This document shows, piece by piece, positions 42,562 through 45,642 of a stretch of 45,642 bases of DNA. The translations under genes were made by a program, and so were the position numbers. The notes below the pieces were generated by a model. It had not been told where the DNA came from and did not search any database. It worked only from the letters and a program-made list of their open reading frames with translations. This stretch comes from Dissophora ornata. Its lineage: Eukaryota; Mortierellomycota; Mortierellomycetes; Mortierellales; Mortierellaceae. The stretch lies in the NCBI GenBank assembly GCA_025201705.1, contig MU616754.1, forward strand, positions 1 through 45,642, in the 5' to 3' direction. Each line of letters starts with the position of its first letter. The stretch's first letter is position 1.

Positions 42562-43005
42562 ATGCCGTGTACATTCAACCACTGCTCGTACAAGGCTCCA
42601 GCAAAGCCCCGGGCGGGTGGACCGATTCACGATCCCAACGGACCCGTGCACAAACGACTGTCTGACCACATCCGCGATAGACATCGCGCTATCAAGTACG
42701 AATACAAGCGGAATGACACCACTTTCACTTTTGAACGCAAACAAGGCGACCTACACAGGTACGTTTGCGTTTGTGGAACTCCTCACCAGACGCTCAAGGG
42801 GTTGAAAAAGCATGTCCAAGGAGAGTCTACGAGCGGTAGAAGGCAATGCTTCAGGGTCCTGCGCATGTCCGGGATGCCCCAGTCGACCAACAACGACAAG
42901 TACGTGTTGCAGATCAAGAAGCTTCGCGCTCAGGTCAAAGCGATAACAGAGTCCCTAAAAGAAGTGCTTGCGCAACAACAGTCGAACAGTCGAAAACCAT
43001 TGTAA
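42562..43005 (+). CDS. Small zinc-finger-like protein with coiled-coil tail (147 aa)
   Basis: Single-exon gene from the ATG at 42562. The N-terminus has a Cys pair and a distant His pair (MPCTFNHCSYK, then HIRDRHR), which could form one zinc site. The middle has YVCVCG followed by KHV, a possible second site. The last 40 residues form a short amphipathic coiled coil (VLQIKKLRAQVKAITESL), suggesting a dimer. This plan suits a small DNA-binding protein, but the Cys/His spacing is not classical C2H2, and I know no named family. A decayed relative lies 5.3 kb to the left on the other strand (36758-37255). The frame is open far upstream of 42562, but that part is a T-rich leader; the chosen ATG is the first that gives the conserved Cys pair. 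Confidence 0.7.
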   Translation: MPCTFNHCSYKAPAKPRAGGPIHDPNGPVHKRLSDHIRDRHRAIKYEYKRNDTTFTFERKQGDLHRYVCVCGTPHQTLKGLKKHVQGESTSGRRQCFRVLRMSGMPQSTNNDKYVLQIKKLRAQVKAITESLKEVLAQQQSNSRKPL

Positions 43006-43865
43006 ATTGAAATAAAAGTCATGAATGCACAAGCGAAAGGTGTGCGAAATTGAAAGAACACTCAACTTGGTTAGTTGCAGTCTATGGGGGGCTCGAGCGG
43101 GACGTCTTAAGGGGAACCTCTGGGCAGATCTGTTAATCGACCTAGCACGTACGATATGTCCATGATCGTGTCCAGCGCCGATATTATTCTCTGTTCCAAG
43201 GTATAATTCGCTTCATCTCTCGAAGGACAGTGCCTCTTGAACAGAAACAAAGGAAGCTTTGATGCTGTCCAGGCACCACCTGCTTCCGTGATGGATTTTC
43301 ATTTGGCATATCGATGGGTTTTCGTCGTTGCCGTAGAATACTATCAGTTATTTGTGTATTGCGCTAAATTCAATGAAGTTAGCAAAGTCAGTTGTGCAGC
43401 AAGATTGATTAGACGAGATAATTCCACATCAGCGAACACGAAGGTTTGACTCACTAACATTAACATAAGACGTTGCACTGCATGATGCAGGCCTGAGGCT
43501 GCGTCTCGATCCAGCCGTCTGTCGTGCTAGTAAATTTGACAGAAACCATGTTCCTAGGCAAAATAAACCAAGACCATACGGACGCTCGCGTCCCCCTTGG
43601 ATCCAACAGGATTCGGTTTGTGCAATGCTGCCATATCAGGAATGATCGTCACGGATCACGTGCAATTGTTTATCAATCAGGCAGTCACCAAAAGAAAAAA
43701 AGGCCATTTGCCTGCAAACGAGGAGAGAGAGGCCAGGCACAGAGACTAGAAAAGAGTCGTGCGCGGGGTTCGGATTCCCCTTTCGCTTCCGCATTCCCGA
43801 CTTTCTATTCCACACCCGAGAACAAGCTACCCTCCTCTGCCTCTCTCTCTTGTCCAGCAACAACC
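43006..43865. other. Intergenic: between the zinc-finger gene and GGC1
   Basis: An AATAAAA signal at about 43010 probably ends the zinc-finger transcript. Frames here are short. The long open frame entering GGC1 from 43524 is not conserved-looking, and the carrier starts at its internal ATG at 43866. There is no clear TATA box. Confidence 0.5.
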
Positions 43866-45220
43866 ATGTCGCCTCCCTCCAGCAGCAGCAAGCACTCCGA
43901 GTCGGGTATGGCTCGTCTCAGTGGTGCCGGAACTTCGGGATTCCTCGAGCTCATGATCTTCCATCCCATCGACACCGTCGCTAAGCGTCTCATGAGCAAC
44001 CAGACTCGTGTAAGTTTGCTTTGTCTTTGCTTTCTGTCACCTTTCATGCCCATGGATTCGCTCGATTGAAGAGACAACTCACGGATATCGAGGCACAAGG
44101 GCATGACAGGATCACTGAGCTTTTCCACCTACCCTTGCGTCCAACCCAGTTCAGGAAAAAAAATAACAAAACATAAACTTGCGGGATCACCCTATCTGTC
44201 TTCGGAAGCAGTTGAACTCACTGTAACTCGCTTGATGCCTTTACCCTATCCTCTAGTTGTTCGTTCCTGGTCAACCCAATGCCGTTGGTATCGCCAACAC
44301 CAACAAGGTCATCTTCAAGGATGCCGCTAACGCTGCATTCATGAAGAAGTACGCTTCCCTGTTCCCTGGTCTCGGTTTCGCTGCCGGATACAAGATCATG
44401 CAGCGTGTGTACAAGTTTGGTGGTCAGCCCTTCGTCAACGAGTACCTGAACCGCAACTTCAAGGGCTCGTTCAACAACGTCTTTGGCGAGAAGACTGGCA
44501 AGACCATGATGCACGCCACCGCCGGCTCGTTTGTCGGTATTGGTGAGATCGCCCTCTTGCCCTTGGATGTCCTCAAGATCAAGAGGCAGACAAACCCCGA
44601 GGCCTTCCGCGGTCGCGGTGTCATGAAGATCGTTGCAGAGGAGCGCATGGGATTGTACCGGTATGTGTCTCTCATTGCACTCTGTCCAATTCTTTTCTTT
44701 TTTTTGTTACCGTTTTTGCCTGGCAATCTGTCACCAATTAACTAATGTTTATTTTACGAAAATATGTATCATTATCTTATCAAAATGCAGCGGTGCTCTC
44801 TGGACTGCTGGTCGTAACGCCCCTGGATCCTTCGCGCTGTTCGGAGGAAGCGCATTCGTCAAGGAGTGGGTCTTTGGATTGGAGGACTACAGCAAGGCTA
44901 CCTTCTTCCAGAACTTCTGCGCTTCGATCGGAGGATCGATCGCCTCGATCACTGTCGCCGCCCCCTTGGATGTCGTCAAGACCCGTATCCAGAACCGTAA
45001 CTTTGATAACCCCGAGGGTGGTGTGAGCATCATCAAGAACATGATCCGTAACGAGGGATTCGGATCATTCTTCAAGGGTCTCTTGCCCAAGATTCTCGTC
45101 GTTGGACCCAAGCTGGTCTTCTCGTTCACGATTGCCCAGCAGTTGATTCCTTTGTTCCACAACAAGTTTGAGGAGGCGGGCTTGACCCACATTGGAAACA
45201 CTGCCAAGAGCCAGGTCTAA
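43866..45220 (+). CDS. GGC1: Mitochondrial GTP/GDP carrier
   Basis: Inner-membrane carrier exchanging GTP and GDP, needed in yeast for mitochondrial GTP supply and iron balance. Exons 43866-44009, 44257-44660 and 44791-45220 give 325 residues with the three-repeat carrier plan. The three signature motifs are present at matching points: HPIDTVAKR, LPLDVLKIKR and APLDVVKTR. Long stretches match what I know of yeast Ggc1 in order: LMSNQT, LFPGLGFAAGYK, QRVYKFGGQPF, NVFGEKTGK, RQTNPEAFRGRG, GRNAPGSFALFGGSAF, RIQNRNFDNPEGG and GPKLVFSFTIAQ. All introns are in phase with GT-AG borders. Codon use is strongly C-biased, as in the SAM synthetase gene, so expression is probably high. The N-terminal 15 residues are Ser-rich, with no presequence, as is usual for carriers. 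Confidence 0.97.
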
Positions 45221-45642
45221 ACACCTGTCCCTTGAGCAGCAGCGGCAGCAAACAGAACTAGATTCTCGATGTTGCTTTCATCTAGACGAGCATAGACACC
45301 CATTCACTCTCATCATCATCATCACCATCATCACCATCATCTATTTTCTTCTCCTCCGTTACATATATCCTACTACCGCGTTTTGTTCATGTTTTTGTTT
45401 GCGTTTGTATCATCAAATAAAAAAGTTGTTCCTTTTTAATCTCGGAAGATTTTTTTATTTTTTTATTTTTTTGCACACGCGGGCGTAAAGTAAAAAGGAA
45501 ACGACGATTGGTGACTCATCCACCACAGCCACCGCTTTGTCCTCTCAACCGACCTACTTTTTATTAGCTCACAACCCCACTTTTCTTTCCCCCTCCCCCT
45601 CCTTCCCCTCCCCCTCCTTCCCCTCCCCCTCCTTCCCCTGTT
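45221..45642. other. GGC1 3' side with CAT repeat and C-rich minisatellite
   Basis: A CAT/CAC trinucleotide run (about 45309-45341) lies just after the GGC1 stop, and an AATAAAA signal at about 45415 probably marks the transcript end. The window ends inside a C/T-rich tandem array with a 16-bp unit (about 45589-45640, roughly three copies) that may continue beyond the edge. Confidence 0.7.

Noticed and set aside
43524..43865. N-terminal extension of GGC1 in the same frame
   Set aside because: The carrier family begins a few residues before the first helix; the ATG at 43866 gives the expected length, and the upstream part looks like leader.

Overview
The window is eukaryotic and almost certainly from an early-diverging fungus of the Mucoromycota, most like Mortierella and its relatives (inference). 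The reasons are: intron-rich genes with short GT-AG introns, many with a CTAAC-like branch site; poly-T runs before 3' splice sites; fungal housekeeping genes; and a GRKVDLAF...IEFKRPG...RKNIRL protein of a type I associate with mucoromycete genomes. There is no sign of bacterial operons, tRNA, rRNA or CRISPR. Exon boundaries were built by hand from splice signals and codon phase, so they are models.

Layout. 1-1.8 kb: external NADH dehydrogenase (minus). 3.9-5.4 kb: Ser-rich unknown protein (minus). 5.7-10.1 kb: six-exon, 1307-residue CxxC-rich basic protein (minus). 10.4-10.7 kb: small hydrophilic protein with a good TATA box. 11.3-14.1 kb: DUF4112 membrane protein. 14.6-16.3 kb: DUF455 ferritin-like protein. 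16.6-17.7 kb: a short tropomyosin. 18.5-19.7 kb: C2/coiled-coil/chitin-binding-module protein. 20.8-22.9 kb: prephenate dehydrogenase. 24.4-26.4 kb (plus): PPxY single-pass membrane protein. 26.7-28.0 kb (plus): Mediator subunit 18. 30.0-31.6 kb (plus): S-adenosylmethionine synthetase. 32.6-34.8 kb (minus): equilibrative nucleoside transporter. 35.5-36.5 kb (plus): intronless unknown. 36.8-37.3 kb: decayed zinc-finger gene. 37.3-38.2 kb: Gln-rich protein. 38.6-41.2 kb: PD-(D/E)XK-like nuclease-fold protein with a broken or mis-modelled 5' part. 42.6-43.0 kb: intact zinc-finger paralogue. 43.9-45.2 kb: mitochondrial GTP/GDP carrier.

The left 35 kb is ordinary core genome: respiration, tyrosine biosynthesis, methyl-donor supply, cytoskeleton, transcription and nucleoside transport. 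Genes are unlinked in function. Between 35 and 43 kb the character changes. Genes are lineage-specific, and there are decayed copies, minisatellites, local duplications and longer gene-poor stretches, which fits an accessory, faster-evolving block. The best candidates for something undescribed are the 123-residue tropomyosin (one 38-residue unit shorter than the 161-residue fungal form), the C2-to-chitin-binding fusion, the zinc-finger gene pair, and a stop-free 93-nt intron that would encode an extra hydrophobic segment.
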